Assembly: GCA_963794215.1 (NCBI GenBank)
Contig: CAWCCQ010000005.1
Span: 52,922-116,921, forward strand
Source: DATKRB01 sp963794215
GTDB taxonomy: Bacteria; Actinomycetota; Acidimicrobiia; Acidimicrobiales; RAAP-2
Direction: 5' to 3'
Length of the DNA stretch: 64,000 nt
The notes beneath the pieces are model-generated. The model made no database searches, was not told the DNA's origin, and saw only the letters and a program-made list of their open reading frames with translations. This document shows, piece by piece, positions 25,851 to 34,981 of this stretch. Each line of letters begins with the position of its first letter. Position 1 is the stretch's first letter. A program made the position numbers and the translations under genes.

Positions 25851-27244
25851 CACCTCGGCGCGGCGAGCAGCTCGTCAGGCAAGTTGGTGAGGTCGCCCGC
25901 TCCGAGCGTGCAGCAGAGATCCCCCGGAGCCAGCAATCGCGACACGACGGACCGCAGCTCCCCATGGCCGGGGGCGTACAGCACCGGGACGTCAGGATCC
26001 TGCTCGGCGATGGCATCAGCGATGAGCTTGCCCGACACTCCGGGCACCGCCGGCTCGCCGGCGCTGTAGACATCGGTCACCACGACCGCGTCGGCGTCGT
26101 GGAAGGCGGTCCCAAACGCCCCCGACAGGGCGGCAGTGCGGGTGTAGCGGTGCGGCTGGAACACCGCCACCACGCGCGCCCATCCTCCGGCCTTCGCCGC
26201 GGCGAGCGTCGCCCTCACCTCACTCGGCAGGTGGGCGTAGTCGTCGACAAAGGTGACGCCGTTTACCTCACCGCGAAACTCGAAGCGTCGAGGCACCCCG
26301 GCGAACCGGGCCAGCGCAGCGGCCACGGCGGCGAAGGGGACCCCCAGCCCGAGGGCGACCACGGCGGCCACAGCGGCGTTGGCGGCGTTGTGCACCCCGG
26401 GCACCGGAACCCGCAGGCTGCCCAGCGGGCCTCTCGGACCGATCAGCCCGAACCCAACGGCACTCCGACTGAGCGCCAGGTCGACCACGCGGTACTCCGA
26501 ATCCACCGTGGTCCCCACCCGTCGGGCGCCAACGGCTCGACCGAGCCCGTCGGCCACCGGGTCGTCGGCCCACACGACCGATCCACCCACCGCCCCCCCA
26601 AGGAAACGGGCGAACGCGCTGCGCAGCGCGTCGAACGTCCCGTAGTGGTCGAGATGGTCGGCTTCGACGTTGGTCACGACGGCGATCTCGGCGTCGAGCG
26701 CGGTAAAGGTGCCATAGCTCTCGTCGGCTTCGAGGACCAGCCACTCGCCGCTGTCCCACACTGCGTTGGTGCCGATCTCGTTGACGTCGGCACCGATCAA
26801 GAAGGACGGGCGCAGGCCGGCCTCCACCATCATGAGCGCCAGCATCGAGGCCGTGGTTGTTTTGCCGTGGGTGCCCGCAACAGCCACGGTGCGGCGGGCG
26901 GCGGCGATCGCCGCCAACACGGCCGAGCGGTGCAACACCGGTACGCCCCGCCGACGTGCCTCATGGACCTCGGGGTTGGACTCTGCGACCGCGGGAGAAC
27001 GGGTGAGCGCGTCGAGGGGGCCGAGGTTGTCGGGTTGGTGGCCGATGGCGACGGGGATCCCCCGCTCGACGAGACGGCGCGTCACCGGGGACTCCTTCAG
27101 GTCGCTGCCGGTGACCCGGCAGCCCATCGAGGCCAGCACCGTAGCGATGGCGCTCATGCCGGCGCCGCCGATCCCCACGATGTGCACCCGACGCATGGTC
27201 CCGAGATCGAGGACCGTCCCGCTCTGGGGACCCGGGTCACTCAC
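25847..27244 (-). CDS. murC: UDP-N-acetylmuramate-L-alanine ligase MurC
   Basis: ATP-dependent ligase that adds the first amino acid of the peptidoglycan stem. The Rossmann motif HIVGIGGAGMSAIATVLASM, the ATP loop GTHGKTTTASMLALM, and conserved EADESYGTF and NVEADHLDHYG are present. Length is 465 aa. The start is taken as GTG 27244, which overlaps the murG stop by 8 bp (GTGAGTGA) and gives a short leader before RRVHIVG, as many actinobacterial MurC have. ATG 27196 would cut that leader. Confidence 0.95.
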   Translation of the reverse strand: MSDPGPQSGTVLDLGTMRRVHIVGIGGAGMSAIATVLASMGCRVTGSDLKESPVTRRLVERGIPVAIGHQPDNLGPLDALTRSPAVAESNPEVHEARRRGVPVLHRSAVLAAIAAARRTVAVAGTHGKTTTASMLALMMVEAGLRPSFLIGADVNEIGTNAVWDSGEWLVLEADESYGTFTALDAEIAVVTNVEADHLDHYGTFDALRSAFARFLGGAVGGSVVWADDPVADGLGRAVGARRVGTTVDSEYRVVDLALSRSAVGFGLIGPRGPLGSLRVPVPGVHNAANAAVAAVVALGLGVPFAAVAAALARFAGVPRRFEFRGEVNGVTFVDDYAHLPSEVRATLAAAKAGGWARVVAVFQPHRYTRTAALSGAFGTAFHDADAVVVTDVYSAGEPAVPGVSGKLIADAIAEQDPDVPVLYAPGHGELRSVVSRLLAPGDLCCTLGAGDLTNLPDELLAAPRW

Positions 27245-28433
27245 GCGCCCTGCCAGCCTGGGCGGCGCACGCCTCCGCCAGCTCCGCCGCACTCGCGGCG
27301 GCATCGGGACGGCCGAGTGAGCGGGCGGCCGTCCCCATCGCGCGCAAGCGCTCGGGGTCGCCCAGCAACGTTTCGGTCAGCGAGCCCAGGCCTGGCCCGT
27401 CGCAGTCCTCATCGGCCAGCACCAACGCCGCGCCGGCTCTCACCAGCGCGTGGGCGTTGGCACCCTGGTGATCACCCGGAGCGCCAGGCAGCGGCACCAG
27501 CACCGCGGGCACGCCGGCGACGCACAGCTCGCCAACGGTCATGGCACCGGCCCGACCCACGAACAGATCCGCCGCCCGGTAGACGAGCCCCATCTGCGCC
27601 TCGAAGGGCACACCCTTGTAGAAAAGGGTGCCAGCGCGTCCGTCGGCCCACCGCGGTGCGGAGTCGGACATCTCAGCCCAATCGCGCCGACCAATCACGT
27701 GGTACACGGCCAGATCGCCCCGCCGGCGCCATCGTTCCGCGAGCTCCAGCACCGCCTCGTTGATCCTCCCTGCTCCGAGCGAGCCTCCGATCACCACAAC
27801 GGTGCGGCGATCGGGTGGCACACCGAGGGCCACCTTGGCCTGGGCAGCACCGTCCGGGGAGCGGTCCAGCGCGACGAGCTCGGTCCGCACGGGGGGCCCG
27901 GTCAGCACGGCCCTTGGCAGCACAGTACCGGGGAACGCCACCGCACTGGCAGTCGCGAAACGGCCGAAGACCCGGTGCACGAGTCCGGGCACGGCGTCCA
28001 CGTTCACGAGCACGAGGGGGATCCGCAGCACGACCGCCGCCACGTCAGCCGGAAAGCTGGCGTAGCCGCCGACCGAGACGACCACCTTGGGCCGCCAGCG
28101 CGCCAACAGGACCAACGCTCGGACGGTGCCCCACGCCAGCTCTCCAGCGGCGACGACGTTTTGGGCGAGAGCACGCGGGTCGCTCCGACGGCGGATACCC
28201 CGCCCCTCGAGCAACGTGAAGGGGAACGCCTCGTCTGGGGGGAGCTGTGCCATCACCGCGGCTTCGAGGCCCCGACGCGAACCGAGCAGCTCGATGGTGC
28301 TGGCCCGATGACCTCGGGCACGCAACGCGCCCGCCACCGCCAGGGCGGGGAAGACGTGGCCACCGGTGCCACCGCCCGCGACCACCGCGTACCTGCGGGA
28401 CCGTGGACCGCCGTGCTCAGCTCGGCCGCTCAA
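27237..28433 (-). CDS. murG: MurG, lipid II-forming GlcNAc transferase
   Basis: Peripheral membrane GT28 glycosyltransferase that turns lipid I into lipid II. The N-terminal AVVAGGGTGGHVFPALAVA, VVVSVGGYASFPADVAA, and the C-terminal VIGGSLGAGRINEAV and VGRAGAMTVGELCVAGVPAV are diagnostic. Length is 398 aa. No ATG is available near the conserved N-terminus. TTG 28433 overlaps the ftsW stop as TTGA, which fits the coupling seen throughout the cluster, so it is preferred. Confidence 0.93.
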   Translation of the reverse strand: MSGRAEHGGPRSRRYAVVAGGGTGGHVFPALAVAGALRARGHRASTIELLGSRRGLEAAVMAQLPPDEAFPFTLLEGRGIRRRSDPRALAQNVVAAGELAWGTVRALVLLARWRPKVVVSVGGYASFPADVAAVVLRIPLVLVNVDAVPGLVHRVFGRFATASAVAFPGTVLPRAVLTGPPVRTELVALDRSPDGAAQAKVALGVPPDRRTVVVIGGSLGAGRINEAVLELAERWRRRGDLAVYHVIGRRDWAEMSDSAPRWADGRAGTLFYKGVPFEAQMGLVYRAADLFVGRAGAMTVGELCVAGVPAVLVPLPGAPGDHQGANAHALVRAGAALVLADEDCDGPGLGSLTETLLGDPERLRAMGTAARSLGRPDAAASAAELAEACAAQAGRARE

Positions 28434-29752
28434 CGCCCGGCCACGGGGACCCGCCCGGCCGCGCGCTCGGCGACCGGCTGGCGCCTGGGTTGAGGGGGGT
28501 CGCGCCGCGGCCGCTCGTTGCGGGCGATGTTGACCAACACCCCGGCCGCCAGCATGGTGATCACGAGGGACGACCCGCCGAAGGAGATGAAGGGCAGCGG
28601 GATGCCGGTGACCGGCAGCAGGCCGATCACGGCGCCCACGTTGATGACCGTCTCCGCGGTGATCCACGCGACGATGGCAACGGCGAGGAGGGCACCGAAG
28701 TGGTCCGGCGCTCTGGTGGCCGTCCGGAGCCCGAACCAGGCGAACCCCGCGAGCAGGCCCAGGACCAAGAGCGCACCGACCAGGCCGAGCTCTTCACCGA
28801 TGACCGAAAAGATGAAGTCGGTGTGCGCGTTGGGTAGGTACCCCCACTTCTCGCGGCTCGAGCCGAGGCCGAGCCCGACGAGGTGACCCGAGCCGAGCCC
28901 GATGAGGGACTGGACGACCTGGTAACCCGAGCTCGACGAGTGGGCGCTCGGGTCGAGGAACGACAGGATGCGGGCCCGTCGATACGGAGAGAACACGGCC
29001 ACGAGCAGGGCGATGCCCACGAGCGTCCCGACCACCTTGGCCACTGGCTTGAGCGGAACCCCCGACACGAAGAGCAAGGCGAGGGCCATGCAGGCGAGAA
29101 CCAGCGCCGTGCCCATGTCCGGCTGCAACAAGATCAACCCGGCAATCCCCGCGGTGACCAACAGGAGCGGACCGGTCATGGTCCGAGGAGCGCCACCACG
29201 TTCGGCCCGCCGGACGAGCAGGTCGGCGCCGAACAGGGCCAGCGCCAGCTTCGCCAGCTCGGAGGGTTGGAGGCGGAGTTGTCCGAAGCCGATCCACCGG
29301 CTCGAGCCCATGACATCGACACCCAGTCCGGGCACGAGGACGGCGACCAGCAGCGCGCCGGTGACCACGAGAAGCAGTGGGCTCAGCCGGCGCCATCGCC
29401 GGTAGTCGAAGCGGCAGGCGAACAGCATCGCCCCGACCCCGAGCGCCATCCAGATGAGCTCTCGCATCAAGATGGCCCACGGCGTCCCGTAGAGGCTCAG
29501 CGAGATGACGGTGGACGCTGACCCGACCATCACCGCGCCGAGCACGCACAGACAACCGGTCAGGATCAACAGCACGGTGGCGGTCGGCACTCGTCGCAGC
29601 GCCACCACCCAACGGGCCACCTCGCGCGGGCTGCGGTTGCGATGCGCAGCGGCAGAGCGAGGGCGGCGGACGTGACCAGCGGTAGTGGCCGGCGTGCTCA
29701 TGGGCGCGCTCGGTCGGGACGTCTCGGGCGCGGTGCCCACTCGACGGCGCAT
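28430..29752 (-). CDS. ftsW: FtsW, SEDS-family peptidoglycan polymerase
   Basis: A 440-aa multipass membrane protein that polymerises lipid II at the septum with FtsI. About ten hydrophobic helices follow a basic cytoplasmic N-terminus. The family motifs GLGVDVMGSSRWIGFGQLRL, LQPSELAKLALALF, LLQPDMGTALVLA, NAHTDFIFSVIGEELG and PLPFISFGGSSL are present. ATG 29752 was chosen; TTG 29782 and ATG 29701 are in-frame alternatives. It lies directly after mraY, without the murD gene often found between them. Confidence 0.95.
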   Translation of the reverse strand: MRRRVGTAPETSRPSAPMSTPATTAGHVRRPRSAAAHRNRSPREVARWVVALRRVPTATVLLILTGCLCVLGAVMVGSASTVISLSLYGTPWAILMRELIWMALGVGAMLFACRFDYRRWRRLSPLLLVVTGALLVAVLVPGLGVDVMGSSRWIGFGQLRLQPSELAKLALALFGADLLVRRAERGGAPRTMTGPLLLVTAGIAGLILLQPDMGTALVLACMALALLFVSGVPLKPVAKVVGTLVGIALLVAVFSPYRRARILSFLDPSAHSSSSGYQVVQSLIGLGSGHLVGLGLGSSREKWGYLPNAHTDFIFSVIGEELGLVGALLVLGLLAGFAWFGLRTATRAPDHFGALLAVAIVAWITAETVINVGAVIGLLPVTGIPLPFISFGGSSLVITMLAAGVLVNIARNERPRRDPPQPRRQPVAERAAGRVPVAGR

Positions 29753-29795
29753 CGAATCAGCCTCTCGCACCGGCGCCGGCAAGTGGGGGAACCCC

Positions 29796-30836
29796 TCATC
29801 TGACCCTGGCCGCGATCAGGAACTCCCCATAGAAGAGTCCGAGCCCGAGCGCAGCGAACAATCCGGCGAGGATCCAGAACCGGACGATGACCGTGGTCTC
29901 GGGCCACCCGAGGAGCTCGAAGTGGTGATGGATGGGCGCCATTCGGAAGATCCGGCGGTGGAAGATACGAAAGCTGGCGATCTGCAAGATGACCGACAGC
30001 GTCTCGAACACGAAGAGCGCACCGATGATGGGGAGCAACAGGTCGAGGTTGAGGAGAAGGCACAAGGCGGCCACGCCCGAACCAATCGCCAGGGAGCCGG
30101 TGTCGCCCATGATGATCCGGGCCGGTGCCGCGTTCCACCATAAGAAGCCGACGCACGCCCCGGCCAGGGCCACCGAGCACAGCGCCAGGTCGATCGCCGA
30201 CGCGGGGAGCACGTGGTAGATGCTCTGATGCCGAAAGATCCAATAGCCCATGATCGAGAGCACGGCGAAGCACAAGCTGGCCGAGCCCGCGGCGAGTCCG
30301 TCGAGGCCATCGGTGAGGTTGACCGCATTGGAGGTGCCCACCAGGACGAACACGGCAAAGACGACCCAGCCCACCTGGCCGAGGTGCAAGCCCGGCGAGC
30401 TGGCGCTGGTGAACGACAGGGAGGTGGACGTGTGGGCCCAGTGCACTGCCAACTCGGCGAAGAAGGCAGCCACCGCGACCTGGGCGGCAAGTTTCGCCCG
30501 CTTGTTGAGTCCAAGGCTGCGCTTGTTGCGGACCTTGAGCCAGTCGTCGAGGAAGCCCACGACACCGGAGAGCCCGACCACCATGACCACGAGGTAGCCC
30601 GTGCGCGAAAACCGGACCGATGGGCCGACATGGCCGATGAAGTAGCCCGCGACGACGGCGGCCACGATGGCGAGGCCCCCCATTGTCGGGGTCCCGGCCT
30701 TGGCCCAGTGGGAGGCCGGACCGTCCTCGCGAATGTGCTGGCCGATCCGGCGTCGGGTCAACCACCGCATGAGCAGCGGTGTGCTCACGAGCGCCACCCA
30801 CAGGGCGACGCCCCCAGATTCCATCAACGACAACAC
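29796..30836 (-). CDS. mraY: MraY, phospho-MurNAc-pentapeptide transferase
   Basis: A 346-aa membrane enzyme that makes lipid I from UDP-MurNAc-pentapeptide and undecaprenyl phosphate. It has ten or so hydrophobic segments, the GTPTMGGLAI motif, FLDDWLKVRNKRSLGL (active-site Asp pair), NAVNLTDGLDGLAAG, and APIHHHFELLGWPE near the C-terminus. It begins 3 bp after the murE stop, leaving no room for murF, which normally lies here. Confidence 0.97.
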   Translation of the reverse strand: MLSLMESGGVALWVALVSTPLLMRWLTRRRIGQHIREDGPASHWAKAGTPTMGGLAIVAAVVAGYFIGHVGPSVRFSRTGYLVVMVVGLSGVVGFLDDWLKVRNKRSLGLNKRAKLAAQVAVAAFFAELAVHWAHTSTSLSFTSASSPGLHLGQVGWVVFAVFVLVGTSNAVNLTDGLDGLAAGSASLCFAVLSIMGYWIFRHQSIYHVLPASAIDLALCSVALAGACVGFLWWNAAPARIIMGDTGSLAIGSGVAALCLLLNLDLLLPIIGALFVFETLSVILQIASFRIFHRRIFRMAPIHHHFELLGWPETTVIVRFWILAGLFAALGLGLFYGEFLIAARVR

Positions 30837-30839
30837 CGG

Positions 30840-32285
30840 TCAGGTTCCCTGCCCTTCAGCCAGGATCTCGGCGGCGACCGCGGCGTCGTCGAAGGCCAGC
30901 CGTTGGTCCCCCACCTGCTGGTAGGTCTCGTGCCCCTTGCCGGCCAGGACCACGACATCGCCGGGACCCGCCGAGGCCAGCACCTTGGCGATTGCGTGCC
31001 GCCGGTCCGGCTCGACGAGGACTCTTCGGCGCGAATCGCCCCGACCTACGCCGAAGAGGATCTGCTCGATGATCGCGCCGGGATCCTCGTGACGTGGGTT
31101 GTCCGACGTCACGACCACGACATCGGCCAGGCGGGCCGCGACCTCGCCCATCATCGGCCGCTTGGCGCTGTCGCGGTCACCGCCGCAGCCGAAGGCCACC
31201 AGCACCCGACCGCCCTCGGCCATTGCCGCCGCGTCGGTCAGCACCCGCTCGAGCGCGTCGGGCGTATGGGCGTAGTCGACCAGCACCGTCGGCCCATCCG
31301 CTGACGGGGCGGTCACCGTCTCGAGGCGTCCTCTCACGATCGTCGCCCCGCGCAGACCCCCGGCCACCGTCGGCGCGTCGATCCCGAGGGCAATGGCCGT
31401 TTCGGCCGCGAGGAGGGCATTGTGCACGTTGACGGACCCGACGAGCGCGAGCTCCACCTCCTGTCCGCGCCAGACGAAGCGGCTCGAGCGCCGTCCGAGC
31501 CGAACGCCCGAGAGCGCCGAGCTCGACACAGGGACCATTGGGATGCCCCCGCGCTCGAACAGCCGCCGCCCCCACGGGTCATCCACGTTCACGACGCCGC
31601 ACGCAGCGCGTCCGGGTGTGAACAAGGAGGCCTTTGCCTCCCAGTAGGCGTCCATGGTGCCGTGGAAGTCCAGGTGATCGTGACTGAGATTGGTGAAGAC
31701 CGCCAGGTCGAAGCGCACCGCGTCGACTCGCGACTGCACCAACGCATGAGACGAGACCTCCATTGCCACGGCTCGACGCACCCCGTCGGCCCGCGTGGCG
31801 TCGCGGACGCCGGCGAGCAGCGACTGGAGCTCGGTGGCCTCAGGTGTCGTCCGCTCGCCCGAAAGGGTTCCGAGGACGGTCGTGGGGAGTCCGGCGCGAT
31901 CAAGCACGGCTCCAAGCAGGTGGACGACCGTGGTCTTGCCGTTGGTCCCGGTCACCCCGATTGTGGTGAGCTCCCGTGCCGGATGGCCCTGGAACGCGGC
32001 TGCCAGCCGGGCCAGCGCCGGGCGCGCCGTGCCCGGGGCCACCTGGACATACACGATCGCCCCGCGCCCTGCGAGGGGGCGCTCCGACACGACACCCACG
32101 GCTCCGCGCTCGACCGCTTCGGGCACGTGATCGTGCCCGTCGGTGGTGGCGCCTGCCAGACAGACGAACAGATTCCCGGGGACCACGCGCCGGCTGTCGT
32201 GCTCGACGCCGGTGACCTCCATCGCCCCGGGATCGCCGGTGACCTCGACCGGGTCGACTTCGGCGAGCAACAGGGTCATCTGCAC
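30840..32285 (-). CDS. murE: MurE, UDP-MurNAc-tripeptide ligase (meso-DAP type)
   Basis: Mur ligase of 481 aa that adds the third residue of the stem peptide. The ATP loop is GVTGTNGKTTV (about residues 108-118), with VAMEVSSHAL and NLSHDHLDFHG. The substrate-selecting loop reads DNPRHEDP, the DNPR signature linked to meso-diaminopimelate rather than lysine, predicting an A1-gamma type wall. It starts 91 bp after the ftsI stop and is followed closely by mraY. Confidence 0.95.
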   Translation of the reverse strand: MQMTLLLAEVDPVEVTGDPGAMEVTGVEHDSRRVVPGNLFVCLAGATTDGHDHVPEAVERGAVGVVSERPLAGRGAIVYVQVAPGTARPALARLAAAFQGHPARELTTIGVTGTNGKTTVVHLLGAVLDRAGLPTTVLGTLSGERTTPEATELQSLLAGVRDATRADGVRRAVAMEVSSHALVQSRVDAVRFDLAVFTNLSHDHLDFHGTMDAYWEAKASLFTPGRAACGVVNVDDPWGRRLFERGGIPMVPVSSSALSGVRLGRRSSRFVWRGQEVELALVGSVNVHNALLAAETAIALGIDAPTVAGGLRGATIVRGRLETVTAPSADGPTVLVDYAHTPDALERVLTDAAAMAEGGRVLVAFGCGGDRDSAKRPMMGEVAARLADVVVVTSDNPRHEDPGAIIEQILFGVGRGDSRRRVLVEPDRRHAIAKVLASAGPGDVVVLAGKGHETYQQVGDQRLAFDDAAVAAEILAEGQGT

Positions 32286-32376
32286 GGGGCGGGAGGGATC
32301 GGCGGACGGTCCCGGGCCCAGGAACCTCCGGGGTAGGGCCGACTGCCGCCGCGATGGTACCGGTCCTGCCTCGGCC

Positions 32377-34440
32377 TCACGTGATGTCCTGCGCTTGTGA
32401 CGTTCCTGCCGTGCCGGTGGGCTCGCCGCTCGTTGGCGCGCCGGGAGATGTCGGGATGCGGTACCGGTGGAGCGCGTAGCTCATGATCTGAGAGAACACC
32501 GGGGCGGCCACCGTCCCGCCAAAGATGGGATTCGGCCGATTGAGAACCACGATGGCGGAGAACACCGGGTGATCAGCGGGCGCGAAGCCGACGAACGATG
32601 CCATGTAGGCCCCCGCGACATAGCTGTCCTTGCCCTGGGTCGGGATCTGGGCCGTGCCCGTCTTGCCCGCCACGGCGTAGCCGAGGACGCTCCCACTCGT
32701 GCCGGTCCCCTGCACCACGACTTGCTGGAGCATGCTGTTGAGCTGGGCTGCCGTGGCTGCCGACAGCACACGGTGCGAGGGGGACGGCGCTACCGCGGTG
32801 GCTGATCCGTCGGGCGCCACCGTTGCTCGCACCAGCTTTGGCTGCACGAAGACGCCTCCATTGGCCACGGCGTTGTAGGCGTCGAGGACTTGCTGGGCGT
32901 TCACCGCGTCGACCTGGCCGATGGGCAGGGACACGAGGTCGGTAGGCTCCCACTGCGACGGCCCGGCGAGCAGGCCGGCGGACTCACCTGGGAAGTGTAG
33001 GCCGGTCATCTGACCGAATCCCAGCTTCTTCACCTGACCCAACAGCCGGTTCTCGCCGAGGATCTGGGCGATTTCCGACGTGCCGATGTTCGACGACTGG
33101 GCCAGGATCTGGGTGGCGGTGAGCCTCTCCGTCGGGTGCGCCTCGGCGTCATGGAAGATCGAGCCGTCGAGCGTGATCTGGTCGGGGACGCTGAACGTCG
33201 TGGTGGGACTGATCAATCCGTCTTGCAGCGCGGCAGAGAACGTCACCAGCTTGAAGACCGAGCCCGGCTCGTAGAGCTGGGTCAGGGCGAGGTTGGTCGG
33301 CGCCTGGTCGACCGAGTCCGTGGGTCCGATCGGGATCGGACCGACACCCGAGGCGGGTGTGCTGGAGCCCGACCCGGCCGACGCAGGCGCCGGCGACGTC
33401 GCGACCAGATTGGCCATTGACAGTATCTGCCCCGATTTCACGTCCATCACCACCGCGGTCCCACTGGAGGCGTGCGACGACACGATCTCGGCGGCGAGCG
33501 CCTGCTCGGTCTCGTACTGCAGCGGCTCGTCCAGCGTGAGCTCGAGCCCGGTCCCTGGCTCCGTCGCCGTCTGGTTGACCGGATTCTGCGGGAGCGCGAT
33601 CCCGCCGGGGGATTCGAGAAGCGTCTCGGAGCCGGGCTTGCCGGCCAGGGTGGCGTTGTACCCGTACTCGATGCCCGACACCCCTTGGCCCGCTGCGTTG
33701 ACCGTCCCGCTGACCGGTGACCCAAGGTTGCCGTTGGGCACGATCCGCTCGGAGTCGGCCACCAACGTGACCCCGGGGAACTGGTCGCTGTCCAGTTTCA
33801 CCGCCGACGCGTCGCTCACGTTCTTGGCCAGCAGCACATAGCCCGACGGTTGGTGGAGTTCCTCGGCGAGGCGCCCCACCGAAGTGTGGAGGATCGGCGC
33901 CATGGCCGCGGCCTCGGTGCGCGGGTACTTGATCAAAAAGTCATCCGCGTACACGTCGTCGGTGGGTACCGACAAGGACAACACCTGTCCATCGCGGCTG
34001 TAGAGACCACCCCGCAGGGCCGGAACAGTCACCGGCACAGCCAGCTCGTGGCTCGCCTCGGTCTGATAATGGCTGGACTCGAGGACCTGCACCTGGACCA
34101 GCCGGACCACGAGGATCAGGACCAGCAGCAAAAGGGCCACGCGGACGAACCTGACCCGCTTGGCGGCAACTGCGAGTCCCCGTCGGTTGGCCTTGTAGCG
34201 CCGGATCGACAATGGCCGGGCGGCCGATGGGCGCCCATGGAGCTGGTCGTGGAGCTGGCGGCTCCGGCGCGGGGTACCGCTCGGCCGTTGCGTGGGCTGT
34301 GCCCGATGGCCCCCCGTGGTGGGCTGTGCCCGCCCGCCCCCCGTGGTGGGCTGTGCCCGCCCGCCAGGTACGGCCCCGAGGGTCCGGTCGGACGCCGGCG
34401 GACGTCGCGGCGAACGGACCTCGGTGTCGGGGGGACTCAC
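32377..34440 (-). CDS. ftsI: FtsI/PBP3-type septal transpeptidase
   Basis: Class B penicillin-binding protein of 687 aa that cross-links septal peptidoglycan. A basic, Pro-rich cytoplasmic tail with three RAQPTTGG-type repeats (residues ~27-50) precedes one membrane helix (~100-117). A PBP dimerisation region follows, then the transpeptidase domain with Ser394 in SVFK, SSN at 449-451 and KTGT at 593-596. A Ser/Gly/Ala-rich insertion sits just before the active serine (~345-375). GTG 34440 overlaps the ftsL stop as GTGA. Confidence 0.95.
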   Translation of the reverse strand: MSPPDTEVRSPRRPPASDRTLGAVPGGRAQPTTGGGRAQPTTGGHRAQPTQRPSGTPRRSRQLHDQLHGRPSAARPLSIRRYKANRRGLAVAAKRVRFVRVALLLLVLILVVRLVQVQVLESSHYQTEASHELAVPVTVPALRGGLYSRDGQVLSLSVPTDDVYADDFLIKYPRTEAAAMAPILHTSVGRLAEELHQPSGYVLLAKNVSDASAVKLDSDQFPGVTLVADSERIVPNGNLGSPVSGTVNAAGQGVSGIEYGYNATLAGKPGSETLLESPGGIALPQNPVNQTATEPGTGLELTLDEPLQYETEQALAAEIVSSHASSGTAVVMDVKSGQILSMANLVATSPAPASAGSGSSTPASGVGPIPIGPTDSVDQAPTNLALTQLYEPGSVFKLVTFSAALQDGLISPTTTFSVPDQITLDGSIFHDAEAHPTERLTATQILAQSSNIGTSEIAQILGENRLLGQVKKLGFGQMTGLHFPGESAGLLAGPSQWEPTDLVSLPIGQVDAVNAQQVLDAYNAVANGGVFVQPKLVRATVAPDGSATAVAPSPSHRVLSAATAAQLNSMLQQVVVQGTGTSGSVLGYAVAGKTGTAQIPTQGKDSYVAGAYMASFVGFAPADHPVFSAIVVLNRPNPIFGGTVAAPVFSQIMSYALHRYRIPTSPGAPTSGEPTGTAGTSQAQDIT
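34292..34365. repeat. 27-bp tandem repeat (about 2.7 copies) in the ftsI 5' region
   Basis: The string GTGGGCTGTGCCCG starts at 34292, 34319 and 34346, a strict 27-bp period. It encodes the 9-residue repeat in the cytoplasmic tail of FtsI. The copies are nearly identical, so copy number may vary between strains. Confidence 0.75.
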
Positions 34441-34981
34441 CGGTTCGAGGAAGTGGCGCTCGGTGTGCTCGTCCCACCAGGCGCCGTCGTGGTCGTCGTC
34501 GTGGCCGGGGGCTGCGTGGTGGTGGTCGTGGTGGGGATCGGCGCCGGGGCGGCGTACATACGTGGCGTGGCGATCGGCACGTTCAGGGGGACCGACGGCA
34601 ACTGGGTGATCTGGTTGGGCTGCACCAGGTGCAAGGTCTGTTCGGCCTTGGTGACCACGCGGCGGGGGCCTCGAGCTCGGCGGTCGACAACTCGATCTTT
34701 CGGTGAGTCACCTGTTCGGCGGCCAGGCGCGCCTGCAGCTGGGTCAGCCGGATTTGCCCCCCCGCCAGCACAGCATGGCCGACCACGACCGCCAGCAGGC
34801 TGCACACCAGGAGTCCAACCGAGACGACCGGTACCACCGATCGACGACGCGACGCGCGACGGGGATCGTCGACGACGCGCAGCGGTGATCGCGGTTCGGC
34901 GGCCGGTGCCCGGCGGGGAGCGGGTGCCGCGCGACCCCGGGTTCCTTCCGCCGCGCGCGTCGCGGTTGCCGACGGGCTCAC
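34437..34981 (-). CDS. ftsL: FtsL-like divisome protein with Thr/Pro-rich tail (frameshifted)
   Basis: Small bitopic protein between rsmH and ftsI, the classical ftsL slot. From GTG 34981 (GTGA overlap with rsmH) it has a basic tail, one membrane helix (SVVPVVSVGLLVCSLLAVVV) and a short coiled coil (RLTQLQARLAAEQVTHRKIE). After a break it continues RRVVTKAEQTLHLVQPNQIT in another frame. The break is in a run of five G (about 34672-34676) where six would restore the frame. The C-terminus is an unusual Thr/Pro tail with TTTTTTQPPATTTTTT, predicted outside the cell. Repaired length is about 181 aa. Confidence 0.8.
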
